A stretch of 64,000 bases of DNA from contig NC_063258.1 of the NCBI RefSeq assembly GCF_019578655.1, positions 11,846,802-11,910,801 of the forward strand. Direction: 5' to 3'. The notes beneath the pieces were generated by a model that was given only the letters and a program-made list of their open reading frames with translations, did not search any database and was not told the origin of the DNA. The stretch comes from Ricinus communis. Its lineage: Eukaryota > Streptophyta > Magnoliopsida > Malpighiales > Euphorbiaceae. Every line of letters begins with the position of its first letter. Within the stretch, counting starts at the first letter, position 1. Both the position numbers and the translations under genes were made by a program. This document shows, in pieces, positions 9,526 through 19,750 of this stretch.

Positions 9526-10010
9526 GAAAACAGCTATCAAGACCAAATATGGTCTATATGAGTGGTTAGTTATTCCATTTAGGTTAACAAATGCACCTAG
9601 TACATTCATGAGATTAATGAACCATGTATTACGTGAATTTCTTAGTAAATTTGTAGTTGTATATTTTGATGACATCTTGATTTATTCTAAGAATCTTGAT
9701 AATCATGTTTTTCATGTTAGATGTGTCTTAGAAGTTCTAAGGAAGGAGAGGTTGTTTGCCAATCTTAAAAAGTGTAGTTTTTGTTTAGGTCGAGTCATTT
9801 TTCTTAGCTTCGTAGTTAGTTCTAATGATTTAGAGGTTGCTAAAGAAAAGGTTAAAGCTCTTAAAGAATGACCGACACCTCAGAACATTAGCCAAGTTAG
9901 ATGTTTCCATGGTTTGGCTAGCTTTTATAGGCGGTTTATTAGGGACTTTAGTAGCTTAGACGCACCGTTAAATGAGATAGTGAAAAAGAATGTTGGGTTT
10001 CATTAGGGTG
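9526..10010 (+). pseudogene. reverse transcriptase, partial (B1)
   Basis: The frame from about 9530 gives [21 protein letters not shown], then the catalytic motif [13 protein letters not shown] at about 9656-9695 with both aspartates intact, then the palm/thumb region to [10 protein letters not shown] at about 9930. Fingers and the first half of the palm are missing because the element starts at the R junction. Stops occur at about 9870 and 10005. Confidence 0.8.
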
Positions 10011-10074
10011 ATGCAAAAAAATGCATTTAATTTACTTAAAGATAAATTGTGTAAAGCACCTTTATTGGTTTACC

Positions 10075-10440
10075 TAACTTTGATAAGACCTTTGAGATTG
10101 AATATGATGCTAGTGGCAGTGGAGTTGGGGCTGTTTTGATGCAAGAGGGAAGGCCTATATGTTACTTTAGTGAGAAATTGAATGGGGCAGCATTGGGATA
10201 CCCAACATATGATAAGGAGCTATGTGCATTGGTTCGTGCATTGCAAACTTGGCAACATTATCTTTTGATCAATGAGTTTGTAATACACATAGATCATGAC
10301 TCTTTGAAGTATCTCAAAAGGCGAGACAAGCTGAATCGAAGGCATGCAAAGTGGATGGAATTCATTGAGACCTTTCTCTACTCTTGATGATGCTTTGAAG
10401 TATGCTCTTGATGATGCAATGTGGTTGTTGGTGCTTTATC
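10075..10440 (+). pseudogene. RNase H domain (B1)
   Basis: Residues [20 protein letters not shown], then [21 protein letters not shown] and [10 protein letters not shown], give the usual gypsy RNase HI order with the D-E-D positions still visible. It degrades the RNA strand during reverse transcription. The open part is 10136-10387; a short repeat CTCTTGATGATGC at about 10380-10415 marks a small duplication where the frame breaks. Confidence 0.75.
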
Positions 10441-10539
10441 TCGAAGTTATGCACTTTTTAATACTTTTGATTCTAAGTTATTAGGATTTGAGTATATAAA
10501 AGAATTGTTGTTGATGATTTAGATTTCAGCAAAAGTGTA

Positions 10540-11235
10540 TATGGTGTGTGTAATAATGGAGCTGCCTTTGATGATTTCTATGTGTTTGAAAGGTTTTTGT
10601 TTAACAAAAACTCATTGTGTGTGCCAAATTGCTCTTTGCGTGTGTTATTGATTAAGGAGGCACATGGTGGTGGATTAATGGGTCACTTTGAGATAAGTAA
10701 GACCTATGATATTATTTTGGAGCATTTATTTGGGCTTGGCATGAAACGAGATGTACAAAGGGTTTGTAATAAATGTGTTGTTTGCATGCAGGCTAAATCC
10801 AAATTGAAATCCCATGGGTTATATGCACCTTTACCCATTCTTGATATGCCTTAGAGTGATTTGTCTATGGATTTTGTACTTGGTTTGCCTAGAATTAGGA
10901 AGGGTAAAGATAGCATATTTGTTATTGTGGATAGATTTAGTAAGATGGCTCATTTCATTCCTTGTCATAAAACAAATGATGCATGTCATATTACTGATTT
11001 ATTTTTTAAAGAAGCTGTGTGTTTGCATGGTGTACCTAAGACCATTGTTAGTGATAGGCATGTGAAATTTTTGAGTCATTTTTGGCATGCATTGTGGGCT
11101 AAATTGGGCACTAACTTACTGTTTTCTACTACATGCCATCCATAAACAGATGGTCAAACTGAGTTAGTTAATAGAATCTTGGTGCAATTGCTCCGTGCTT
11201 TAATTTCTAGGAATTTTAAGTCTTAGGAAGATTTA
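10540..11235 (+). pseudogene. integrase zinc-binding and catalytic core (B1)
   Basis: An HHCC-like zinc-binding region (HGGGLMGHFEISK, CNKCVVCMQAKS) occupies 10655-10800. The core carries D in MDFVLG, D in VSDRHVKF (about 11050) and E in TELVNR (about 11160), so the D-D-E triad is present. Stops at 10852, 11145 and 11225 interrupt it. The domain would insert the cDNA into the genome. Confidence 0.8.
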
Positions 11236-11724
11236 TTGCCATATGTGGAATTTGCTTATAATAGGGTTGTTCATAGCATTACACATACTCTACCATACGA
11301 GATAGTGTATCACTTTAATCTTTTATCTCCAATTGATTTGATTCCTTTGCCTATTAATAAGCTTGTTAGTACTGAAGGTGTTTCCACGGTAGATTTAGTG
11401 AAGCAGATGCACAAACAAGTGAAAGATAGGATTGAGAAGCAAAACGAAATGAGAGTCAAAAGGGTAAGCAAAGGAAGAAAGAAAGTTGTGTTCAAGCCTA
11501 GTGATTGGGTTCAGATCTATTTTCGAAAGGAAAGGTTTCCAAACCAAAGAAAGTCGAAATTGAGTCCAAGGGATGCTAGTCCATTTCAGGTTCTTGAGAA
11601 GATCAATTAAAATGCATACAAGATAGACTTACAATATGAGTATAATGTAAGTGATACTTTTAATGTTGTTGATCTAACTCCTTTTTTATGTAGATGATGA
11701 GCTTGAGTCATGGAAGAATCATTC
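11236..11724 (+). pseudogene. integrase C-terminal tail (B1)
   Basis: It starts MPYVEFAYNRVVHSITHTLPYE, the end of the catalytic core, followed by a coiled basic segment (QVKDRIEKQNEMRVKR), the SDWVQIYFRKERFP motif of the SH3-like GPY/F-type domain, and VVDLTPF near the end. The same tail is joined directly to RT in copy B2. No chromodomain seen. Confidence 0.7.
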
Positions 11725-11739
11725 AAAAGAAGGAGGGAA
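11725..11739 (+). promoter_or_regulatory. polypurine tract (B1)
   Basis: AAAAGAAGGAGGGAA immediately precedes TGATACAGATGGGC, the LTR start. Copy B2 has the corresponding purine tract before its 3' LTR. Confidence 0.75.
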
Positions 11740-12480
11740 TGATACAGATGGGCTAGCACAATAAAAGCTTGAAGATGATGGGCTTGATGAGGAGCATGCA
11801 AGGAAAACTAAGGATGCTAAAGATGGGCTAAGCTTGCCATAAGGCCCAATAACTAGGTCTAGAGCCACGAAGTTGTAACAAGCCTTAAATGATTATATAC
11901 AAGATTGGGCTAGCAAGGAGTGTTCATTTAAAGGCCCAAGATCTATAACTATTAAGGAGCATCAAGATTGGGCTTTATTCAATCTATTAGAGGTGCAAGC
12001 CCATGAAGAACCATTTAAGGCTGAAATATGCTTGTCGACCTTAGTTTAGTTTTATTAAGTTTATTTAGGGCAAAATAGTCTTTTTTTATTAGTCGTCTTC
12101 TAGGGTTTGTTTCCAGTCTATTTAACTTGAACCAAGCCGTATGTTACATTAAGTTTTGATTATTAATGATATTTCATTGTTCTAGCAACCTTTGCTTGAA
12201 TTCTTGTATTCTTTTTGAATGCATTTAACACTTATCAAAGATTTGATCTATCTTTATGGCGTACTAGGATTAGGGTTTAAATGACTTAGTTTTCCTTAGG
12301 TTGTTATTCTATTTATCAACTTTATAATCTAACCTAAAGTGATCCTACGATTTAATTCAATTTGTTAGCGAGTTTCTAGGTTAATGATCATAACTACTAG
12401 AGTTTGTATATTCTATTCCTAAAGGTTCTTAACAGTTTGCTAATGCAGGTCTTCATAAGTCTACAAAAGTTCTTGAAAGA
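11740..12480 (+). repeat. 3' LTR of B1 and adjoining sequence
   Basis: It starts TGATACAGATGGGCTAGC. Homology with the 5' LTR of B2 (minus strand, about 55940-56333) extends to about 12200, suggesting an LTR of 450-500 bp. Homology with the 3' side of B2 continues to 12480, where repeat R begins; the exact LTR end is not resolved. Confidence 0.6.
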
Positions 12481-13545
12481 ACCCATAACTTGATTGCCCA
12501 TAAGGTAGAAAACTAAAATAATATACTCATTAGCTTTAAGTATTCTGATGCATATAGTTTTTATAGGGCAAAAGCCCTCTTTCCATAACAAGAAGAAACT
12601 AGAAGCTAAATTATAAATAAAAAAAGAAAGATGAATAAACTAAAGTCAAATCAAGAACGAGAGAGGAATTTATTGGTCAACAACTCTCATGGTCCAAAAT
12701 TTTATGAGCCAGCTTAAAAAAATAAGGAAAAATTCAAGTGGGCGTACCTAATAACACTCCGACCCAAATTACTTCATTATATGCATCCCATACATCAAAA
12801 TGCTCACATTCTCACTTGAATTACACTTAGATTTATTGAAAACAACATGATTTCTCCTTTATATGCATGGATTTATGTCTCGTCCTGCTTGGTCATCAAG
12901 CTAAGCCCTAATACCACCGGTCAAGCTTGTCAATTGCATTACCATGATTCCTTAAGCGAATTCTTGTGTCATCAGGAGTCCTCATGCATAGAGAAATAAG
13001 GAATGATGGAGATCCCAATGGTGCAAATCCTGAATCAGAATATTTGGGTGTGCCTCAATTTTTGGCGTTCCCTCTTTCCTTTAAAAGATTTGTCTGCGAT
13101 CATTTGAAGAATGATATCAGTACTTGATCAACTAATTTTCTTTCTTCGCATTTGTCCAAGCCTTAGATCGGTGCCTATGATTATTGCTTCCATGCGCTTT
13201 AACTCATAAATCATGTTTATGCTCACCAAATAAAAATAAACCATCATATTCGATAGAAATTATAAAGAGACAAAAAAAAGACAAAAAAATGAGAATATAG
13301 GTAGGATTTTGGATCTAATAAGGAAATAAATTATGAATCATTTGTTCTCTTCCATATGGCTAAATGTAAGGATCAAGTTGAATTAATTTAAACACAAGGG
13401 TAGACAGAAAACAAAAAAGAAAGGAAGGACATTGATTTCTTGTAAAGTTCTTGAAATAACACTACTTGATTTCTGAAATAATATTCTCATTAGCCTCAAG
13501 TAATCGGTTCCACAGGCTTTTCATGTTAATATGTTAGGGTCCACA
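12481..13545 (+). repeat. repeat R, copy R1
   Basis: A noncoding unit of about 1.05 kb bounded by imperfect 90-bp direct repeats (12470-12560 and 13445-13530, sharing GTTCTTGAAA and ACTCATTAG/TCTCATTAGC). It lies between B1 and T2 exactly as in the inverted arm (49610-50690). No gene seen. Confidence 0.7.
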
Positions 13546-13569
13546 ATTTAAAAAGGGTTCTCAAGCTTA

Positions 13570-14416
13570 TTCATAGGGGACCACTCCTCTTTCTCAAGCT
13601 CCATATAGAATGGCTCTAGGTAAGTTGGAAGAGCTGAAGGTACAATTGCAAGAATTACTTGATAAATGCTACATTAGGTCTAGAGTATTGCTTTGGGGAG
13701 CATCTATTTTATTTGTTAAAAAGAAGGACGGTACTATGAGATTGTATATTGATTATAGATGATTGAATAAGGTGACAGTTTGCAACAAATATCCATTACC
13801 ACAAATTAACGATTTATTTGATTAACTATAGGGAGCTAAGGTATTTTCTGAGATTGATTTAAGATCCGAGTATCACCAATTGAATATTAAGGAAGCAAAT
13901 GTTCCTAAAACAACATTTAGAACTCGATACAGCCATTATGAATTTTTAGTGATGTCGTTTACGTTAACTAATACTCTAGTTGCATTCATGGACTTGATGA
14001 ATATGGTATTCAAGCCTTATTTAGACAATTTTGTAATTGTGTTTATAGGTGACATTCTGGTGTACTCACAAGCAGAGGAGCAACATGCAAAGCACTTGAG
14101 GATTGTATTACAAACATTGAGAGATAGGCAATTGTATGCCAAGTTGAGCAAGTGTGAGTTTTGGCTGGAGAAAGTGGTATTTTTAGGGCATATCATTTCA
14201 TCCAAAGGAGTATATGTTGATCCGAAGAAAATTAAAGCGATCGTTAGTTGGAAAGAACCTACCAATGTGCATGGCATACATAGTTTTTTAGGATTAGTAG
14301 ATTATTATAGGAGGTTTGTGCAAAACGTCTCTATCATTGCTTCACCTTTGATAGATTTATTAAGGAAGAATGTGAAGTTTTCTGGAATAAATGCCAAGGC
14401 AATTTTAATGGACTGA
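13570..14416 (+). pseudogene. reverse transcriptase (T2)
   Basis: [42 protein letters not shown] leads into the open part at 13880-14416 ([13 protein letters not shown], then [20 protein letters not shown]). The catalytic F-x-D-D has become FIGD: the first aspartate of the pair is glycine, which would abolish polymerisation. The thumb/connection region [24 protein letters not shown] is well kept. Stops at about 13760 and 13826. Confidence 0.8.
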
Positions 14417-14830
14417 AGGCATGCTTAACTTCTGTACCAGTGTCGACACTACCAATGACAAGGAAGGAATATGTTGTGTACAGTGATGCATCCAAAAATG
14501 GTTTGGGTTGCGTATTGATGCAACAAGGTAAGGTGATAGCATATACCTCTTGGTAATTAAGACCATATGAGTTCAATTATCCTACACATGACCTTGAGTT
14601 AGCAGTAGTTGTTTTTGCTTTGAAGATTTGTAGGCATTATTTGTATGGCAAGAAGTGCTAGATTTTCACAGACCACAAGAGTTTGAAATACTTATTAAGC
14701 CAAAAGGAGTCGAATTTGAGGCAAAGGAGATGGGTTAAGTTATTAAAGGATTACGATTGCACCATTAAGTATCACCTAGGTAAAGCTAATGTAGTAGCAG
14801 ATGCACATAGCAGGAAGTCCTCAGGTAACT
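14417..14830 (+). pseudogene. RNase H domain (T2)
   Basis: The frame gives [40 protein letters not shown], then [23 protein letters not shown] and the end [13 protein letters not shown]. These are the Tekay-type RNase H landmarks with the acidic residues retained. A stop at about 14558 breaks it. Confidence 0.75.
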
Positions 14831-15170
14831 TATCTTATATTTGTACTATTAGAATTCCATTGTTACTTGAGTTGAGGGCAATAAATATGGAGCTAGCTCA
14901 AGGCAAGAATCGAGCATTGCTAGCCAGTTTAAAGGTTCGATGAGTGCTAATTGATAGAATAAAAAAGGCACAGGGTCAAGATGAGCAATTGGTGAAAATC
15001 AAGGAACAAGTTCAACAAGGTAATCAGGTAGATTTTATGATCTCAGAGAATGATATTTTGCTTTATGGGGTAGATTGGGTGCACCTAATGTTGAAGTCCT
15101 TAAAGGGGAGATAATGGAGGAAGTATATAAGTTAGCATATTCTATGCATCCGGGGAGCACTAAAATGTAC
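14831..15170 (+). pseudogene. integrase N-terminal linker, left piece (T2)
   Basis: Reads [27 protein letters not shown], then DEQLVKIKEQVQQGN, up to the integrase zinc-binding region HPGSTKMY at 15150-15170, where the solo LTR is inserted. The intact order is seen in T2' at 48314-48646 (minus strand). Confidence 0.75.
15166..15170. repeat. target-site duplication, left (TGTAC)
   Basis: TGTAC directly before the LTR start; matches 16590-16594. The empty site exists in T2' near 48325 (GTACATTTAGTG on the plus strand). Confidence 0.9.
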
Positions 15171-16589
15171 TGATATGCATAGTTTTACACATATTTGCTT
15201 GCATATTATTGCATATTTTCTTAGCAATTATTGTGCTTTTATTCCAAGATCACCCGTGTTTTGTGTTCTTTTGCATTTCAGGAGAATTTATAGGACCATC
15301 ATCAGTATTTGAGCAATTATATATCAATACATGCGAAAACGGACGGGAATTCATCAAGATCAGATAAGAGCTCGCAGTGCATACATTGAGCATAGCCTAG
15401 GTCAAGGTCGTGCTGATCACTACGGCCTGGACTTTGGCCGTGACCAACCATTGGCTTTTGATCCTTGAAATTGGCACTTTGAGCACGGCCATGAGGAAAC
15501 CCGAATCTGTGAGATCCGAATGTTCAGCACGGCCTGGACTCCGGCCATGCTGAAACAAATAAGGAAAACGAATTTTTTAGGGTTCGAAAAAAAGCAAGGA
15601 GTGAGAGAGAGCCCTGGCGGCTGGTTCGGTTTTTGCATAGTGCTGAGTGCGGAAGAGAGTTATAGAGAGGAAGAACCCCATAATTGCAAGGTTCCGAGTG
15701 CAAAACAATAGTGGAGCAATTCAAGAGGCAATTTGGGAGATTAATCACAGTGCAGATCCAAATTTGGAGGTGTTCATCCAATTCGAGAGAAAAAGGTGTA
15801 CATGTTTCATTTTCATTATTCTTCCATTGTAATTGATTTCCTAGATTGTTTTAAACATGAACATGTTTAGCTAGATTGATTAAATCCATTGGGATTTCTT
15901 TACTATGTTGGCTTAATATTATATTGTTGGATTGTTTGAGTTAGTTTTGTATTCTTCTTGCTTTCAGTATTAATAAGATAATGCATTATTCATGAGACAT
16001 TGTGAATTGTGGTGTTTAGATTGCTTTATATGATTGATAATTCCATTTGGCAATTGGAATTTTGAATAGCAAGAACTGGTTAATAATCACTTAGAGATAA
16101 GGATAATTAACTAGTCGTATTAAGAATTAACAAAGCTTAATAGAGGCGGATTAAGGCTTAATGCTAATTTAAGAATCAATTGTTAGGAAGAGATTCTAAC
16201 TTTAGGTTATTAGGTTTAGGAATTCAGTTATCTCGAGAGAGAAACCGAATTCAGTTAAGAATTCATCCACGAGTAACATAATTGGACTCATCAATCCTTT
16301 ATCTTTTGTTTGATTGCTAACTAGTTTAGGTTCCCTTCGGGTTTGCTTTCTTGTCTTGGTTAATTCATTTATCCATTTATTCCTGCATCTCCCTTAGAAC
16401 TTAGCTTGTAGCTATTAGTTAGTTTAGAAATTATTCATCATTCATTTTAGGTTAATATAACAAAGAACAAAGAAGTAACTCTAGGCTTTCACTTTCCCGA
16501 GGAATATGAACTTAATACTCGCCATGAGTGCTAGATTACATCGATAGGTTCACTGCCTTAGACTGTAGCTGCATAGATAGCAACCATCA
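15171..16589 (+). repeat. Athila A1 solo LTR (1419 bp)
   Basis: TGATATGCAT...CCATCA with no internal region, aligning end to end with the LTRs of elements I and III and flanked by a perfect 5-bp duplication, TGTAC. It is what remains after LTR-LTR recombination removed the rest of an insertion in T2. The CpG-rich block lies at 15375-15550; the usual TATA box is degraded (AAATAAGG). Open frames inside it are not credited. Confidence 0.92.
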
Positions 16590-16594
16590 TGTAC
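16590..16594. repeat. target-site duplication, right (TGTAC)
   Basis: Second copy of TGTAC; T2 integrase coding resumes immediately after it. Confidence 0.9.
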
Positions 16595-17260
16595 TACACC
16601 TTGAAGGATAACTATTGGTGGCTAGGGATAAAGAAGAATATTACAGAGTTTGTGAATAAATGTTTGGTGTGCCAACAAGTTAAAGTAGAATACCAACATC
16701 TGATGGGAACACTGCATCCTCTTCCTATTCCTGAATGGAAGTGGGAGCATATGACTATGGATTTTATGATAGGATTGCCTACGACCTAACAGGGACATGA
16801 TGCTGTTTGGGTGATTGTGCATAGATTGACCAAGTTAGCTCACTTTTTGCCTATAAAAGTGAATTACTCATTGGATAAACTTGCTAAAACCTACATTCAA
16901 GAGGTAGTTAGATTGCATGGTTTTCCTTTTTCTATTATATCATATAGGGATCCAAGGTTTACATCCAGGTTTTGGTAGATTTTGCAGCATGCTTTGGAAA
17001 CTAAGTTGAGATTTAGTACAGCCTTTCATCTTCAGACAGATGGTTAGTTAGAAAGAATAATTCAAACACTAGAAAATATGTTTCGAACTTGTGTGATGAA
17101 ATTTCAGGGTAGTTGGCCATTAATGGAGTTTGCCTACAACAACAACTTTCATTCGAGCTGGAGGTTAGCAGCTTATGAAGCATTATATGGTAGGAAGTGC
17201 AAGACTACAATTTGTTAGGATGAAGTTGGGGAAAGGCAGTTAATTGGTCCAGAAATTTTA
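16595..17260 (+). pseudogene. integrase core (T2), right piece
   Basis: Continues from the zinc-binding region (NYWWLGIKKNITEFVNKCLVC) into MTMDFMIGLPTT and LAHFLPIKVNYSLDKLA. The second catalytic aspartate is lost: IISYRDPRF stands where Tekay elements have IVSDRDPRF. The glutamate region is present as LERIIQTLE. MEFAYNNNFHSS and YEALYGRKC identify the Tekay/Del lineage. Stops at about 16787, 16977, 17047 and 17217. Confidence 0.8.
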
Positions 17261-17299
17261 CAGATGACAATTTAGAAGATTCAGTTAATACGAGATGGA

Positions 17300-17774
17300 T
17301 TATAGGAAGCTTAAGATAGACAAAAGAGTTATGTAGACTTAAAAAGGGTACTGATTGAATATATTGTGGGTGACAAGGTCTTCCTTAAGATTTCACCATG
17401 GAAAGGAGTAAAATTGAGCCCAGTACATTGGCCCATTTGAGGTGATTGAAAGGATTGGTCCAGTAGCTTATAGATTGGCTTTACCTCTAGAATTATCTCA
17501 AATTCATGATGTTTTCCATGTTTCTATGTTAAGAAGGTATAGGAGTGATCCTAGTCATATTTTACAAGCGCAACCTTTAGAACTAAAGGATAATTTTTCT
17601 TACGAGGAAAGACCGGTTGCCATTTTAGCTAAAGAGTTAAGAGTTAAGAAAGAAGACTATTCCTTTAGTGAAAGTATTATGGAAACATCATGGAAATGAG
17701 GAAGCAACTTGGAGCAGATGAAGGATATTAGAAACCAATGCTTTATCTGTTTAATTTTGAGGATGAAATTTCAT
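17300..17774 (+). pseudogene. integrase tail with chromodomain remnant (T2)
   Basis: The open part 17442-17699 has IERIGPVAYRLALPLELSQ then IHDVFHVSMLRRY, the GPY/F-type domain, followed by a frameshifted chromodomain region. In T2' the same stretch still reads VPLVKVLWKHHGNEEATW-like, the chromodomain signature used by Tekay to target heterochromatin. FNFEDEIS at 17755 precedes the polypurine tract. Confidence 0.75.
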
Positions 17775-17788
17775 AAGGTGGGGAGAAT
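17775..17788 (+). promoter_or_regulatory. polypurine tract (T2)
   Basis: AAGGTGGGGAGAAT just before TGTCATACCC; T2' has the same at 47234-47247 on the minus strand. Confidence 0.8.
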
Positions 17789-18111
17789 TGTCATACCCAT
17801 ACTCTAAGTATGTATTCATCCTTTTAGCATTGCACACATCAAAGCTTGAAGAGTTGGATTCAAATTCAAGGCTCATTAATCTAATTCAATTATTGGACTT
17901 GAATAAATCTAATATGTGCTTATTGAGCATAAAGGAGCACATAATGGAGTTTGGGCCTAATTTGCTCCACCAAAGAGGACCTATGCATGTGACTTAAAGA
18001 AACTAGGGATTCTTACTCCTAATGGTGGCTTATACTTGGCTTTATTTTGGAGATGCTTAGCATAACTATGAATCGACTCCTTTAATTCTAAGAAATTATA
18101 TATAATCGAAT
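17789..18111 (+). repeat. 3' LTR of T2, 5' portion
   Basis: Starts TGTCATACCC and is cut at 18111 by A2. Relative to T2' (46316-47233) it lacks about 570 bp between CTTACTCCTAATG and GTGGCTTATAC (near 18025). The remainder of the LTR beyond A2 is not in the window. Confidence 0.7.
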
Positions 18112-19590
18112 TGATATCCTTGATAGTGCACATATTTTTATGCTTGATTTTGAGTTACTTTTAAAGCAATTTATGTGTTTTTGACCTAGAATCACCCTAT
18201 TTTAGTTTCCTTTGTGTCTCAGGTCTTTTTCTAGGTACATCATCAAAGTTAGAGAGAAATCAAACCAGAGTCAAGAAGAAACGGACGAATCAGGCGCGTT
18301 AGACTATTCAACACACCCTGCCAACACGCCCATGCTGAGAAGGACGGTCAGGGTCAGAGGGTGTGCTGAAATGCCTTCTCTATGGCGATTTGAAGAAATT
18401 CGCAACATGGTTTTCAAGAGTGACACGGCCTAAGAGCATGGCCAAATTTAAGTCGTACTGAAGAAGGCCAAATGTACACTTTTAGATCAACACAGAGAAC
18501 GACCCAAATCTAGGTCGTGTTGGATCCCGAAACCAAAGTTAAAACAAAAGAAAAATAAAGAAGAGAAAAAGGAAAATAAGAGGAGATGAAGAGAACTTTG
18601 AACTATTCAAGATAGACCTTGAGAGCTAACTTCCAGACGATCAAGAAGAGGAAAATGAAGATGAATTCTACTTCAACATCATGAAGATAGCCACTTTTGA
18701 GGATTGGATCGAAGATTCAAGGGAAGAAGAAAGAGATCTTGAGTTGTAGAGTGCAGATACAGAGTTATTCAAGAGGGGATAGCATCTTACCATTTGAGAA
18801 AAGGGTGTTCATGTTCTATTTAATTCTTGTTTACTTTGTATTCAATTCCTATTTTAGTTTAATCATGAACATGTGTAACTAATTCTATCAAACCCATTTA
18901 GGGGCGATCTTTAGCCATGCTAGGCTTGCTTTGTGCTTAAATGATTGGATTATTGATTTAAGATTGTAGTTTTCATTCAAGTATAATAAAATTTATTGTT
19001 TCTTCTTCATTGTTGGATCAATTTGAAAACTCCTTTGTAATTGAGAAATTCAATTGAGTTTGGACAACTACTTTTGTGATTAGGTGATTTACATCCTATA
19101 GATAAGTGTAAGAGCTTACTATAATAAGAACTAAACATTCTTATTAGCGATAATTTAGAGATTAATGCTATTTTAAAATCGATTGTTAGGAAGAGATTCC
19201 AACTTTAGATCTTTAAGGTTAGGAATTGGTTAACTCAAGAGAGAAGCCAATTCATTCAAGAAATTATCCATAGATCACAATTCTTAATAAATTAATTCAC
19301 AATTTATTGTTTGTAAGCCGGCGAGCTAAAGTGATCCTCAATTGGGTTAACTCATCTTATTATCCTTTCTCAACTTTCATTATCTTTGTTAAAATTTAGC
19401 TTTCAATTGCATTTTTAATCATTTTTAGTTAATAATCTTCACCACCTTTGGATCGGTTAGATAATAGGAATAGTATAGCAGCAGTAGTTTCTCAATTCCT
19501 GTGGGATACAATATTGACACTTACCATAGCTAGATTGCATTCGATAGGTGCACTTGCCTGTAGATTGCTAGTCGTGTTAGCGAGCCATCA
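18112..19590 (+). repeat. 5' LTR of A2 (1479 bp)
   Basis: TGATATCCTT...AGCGAGCCATCA. The right end is fixed by the primer site that follows. The left end is set by the TG start and by LTR families elsewhere, because both copies in the window share the same left flank. A CpG-rich block at 18290-18530 carries GTCGTG/CACGG motifs as in the A1 LTRs. Its partner is 37189-38681 on the minus strand. Confidence 0.8.
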
Positions 19591-19596
19591 AGTTTT

Positions 19597-19614
19597 TAGC
19601 ACTATTGCCGGGGA
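19597..19614 (+). promoter_or_regulatory. primer-binding site, tRNA-Asp type (A2)
   Basis: TAGCACTATTGCCGGGGA, 6 bp after the LTR. Against the complement of the plant tRNA-Asp 3' end as I recall it (TGGCGCCGTTGCCGGGGA), 14 of 18 bases agree. Confidence 0.75.
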
Positions 19615-19750
19615 GCTTGTTTTGAGAAATACTGAGAACTGTGTGTTTTTGTTAATATAGCCATTTAATATTTATTATTTATTTATTTTTTGTTCCATTT
19701 TATTCTTTTATTCATTTGTGTTGTTGGTTATTTTATGTTTCAGGTAGTGT

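Larger units (their letters stand above)
9526..12480 (+). mobile_element. Reina-like Ty3/gypsy element B1, 5' truncated
   Basis: It begins abruptly inside reverse transcriptase next to repeat R and continues through RNase H, integrase, a C-terminal tail, a polypurine tract and a short 3' LTR. The integrase reads [10 protein letters not shown] and [15 protein letters not shown], a type I associate with Reina-like chromoviruses; no chromodomain is visible. The second copy, B2, is on the minus strand at 50691-56333 and retains gag. LTR homology between the copies runs about 450 bp. Several stops make it non-functional. Confidence 0.75.
13546..18111 (+). mobile_element. Tekay/Del chromovirus T2, 5' truncated
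   Basis: The sequence passes from repeat R into the reverse transcriptase start ([13 protein letters not shown] at about 13580) and runs through RNase H, integrase, tail with chromodomain remnant, polypurine tract and the first 323 bp of the 3' LTR. An Athila solo LTR splits it at 15171-16589, and Athila element A2 interrupts its LTR at 18112. gag and protease are missing. Its duplicate, T2', on the minus strand is truncated at the same R junction. Many stops and two altered catalytic sites make it inactive. Confidence 0.8.
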
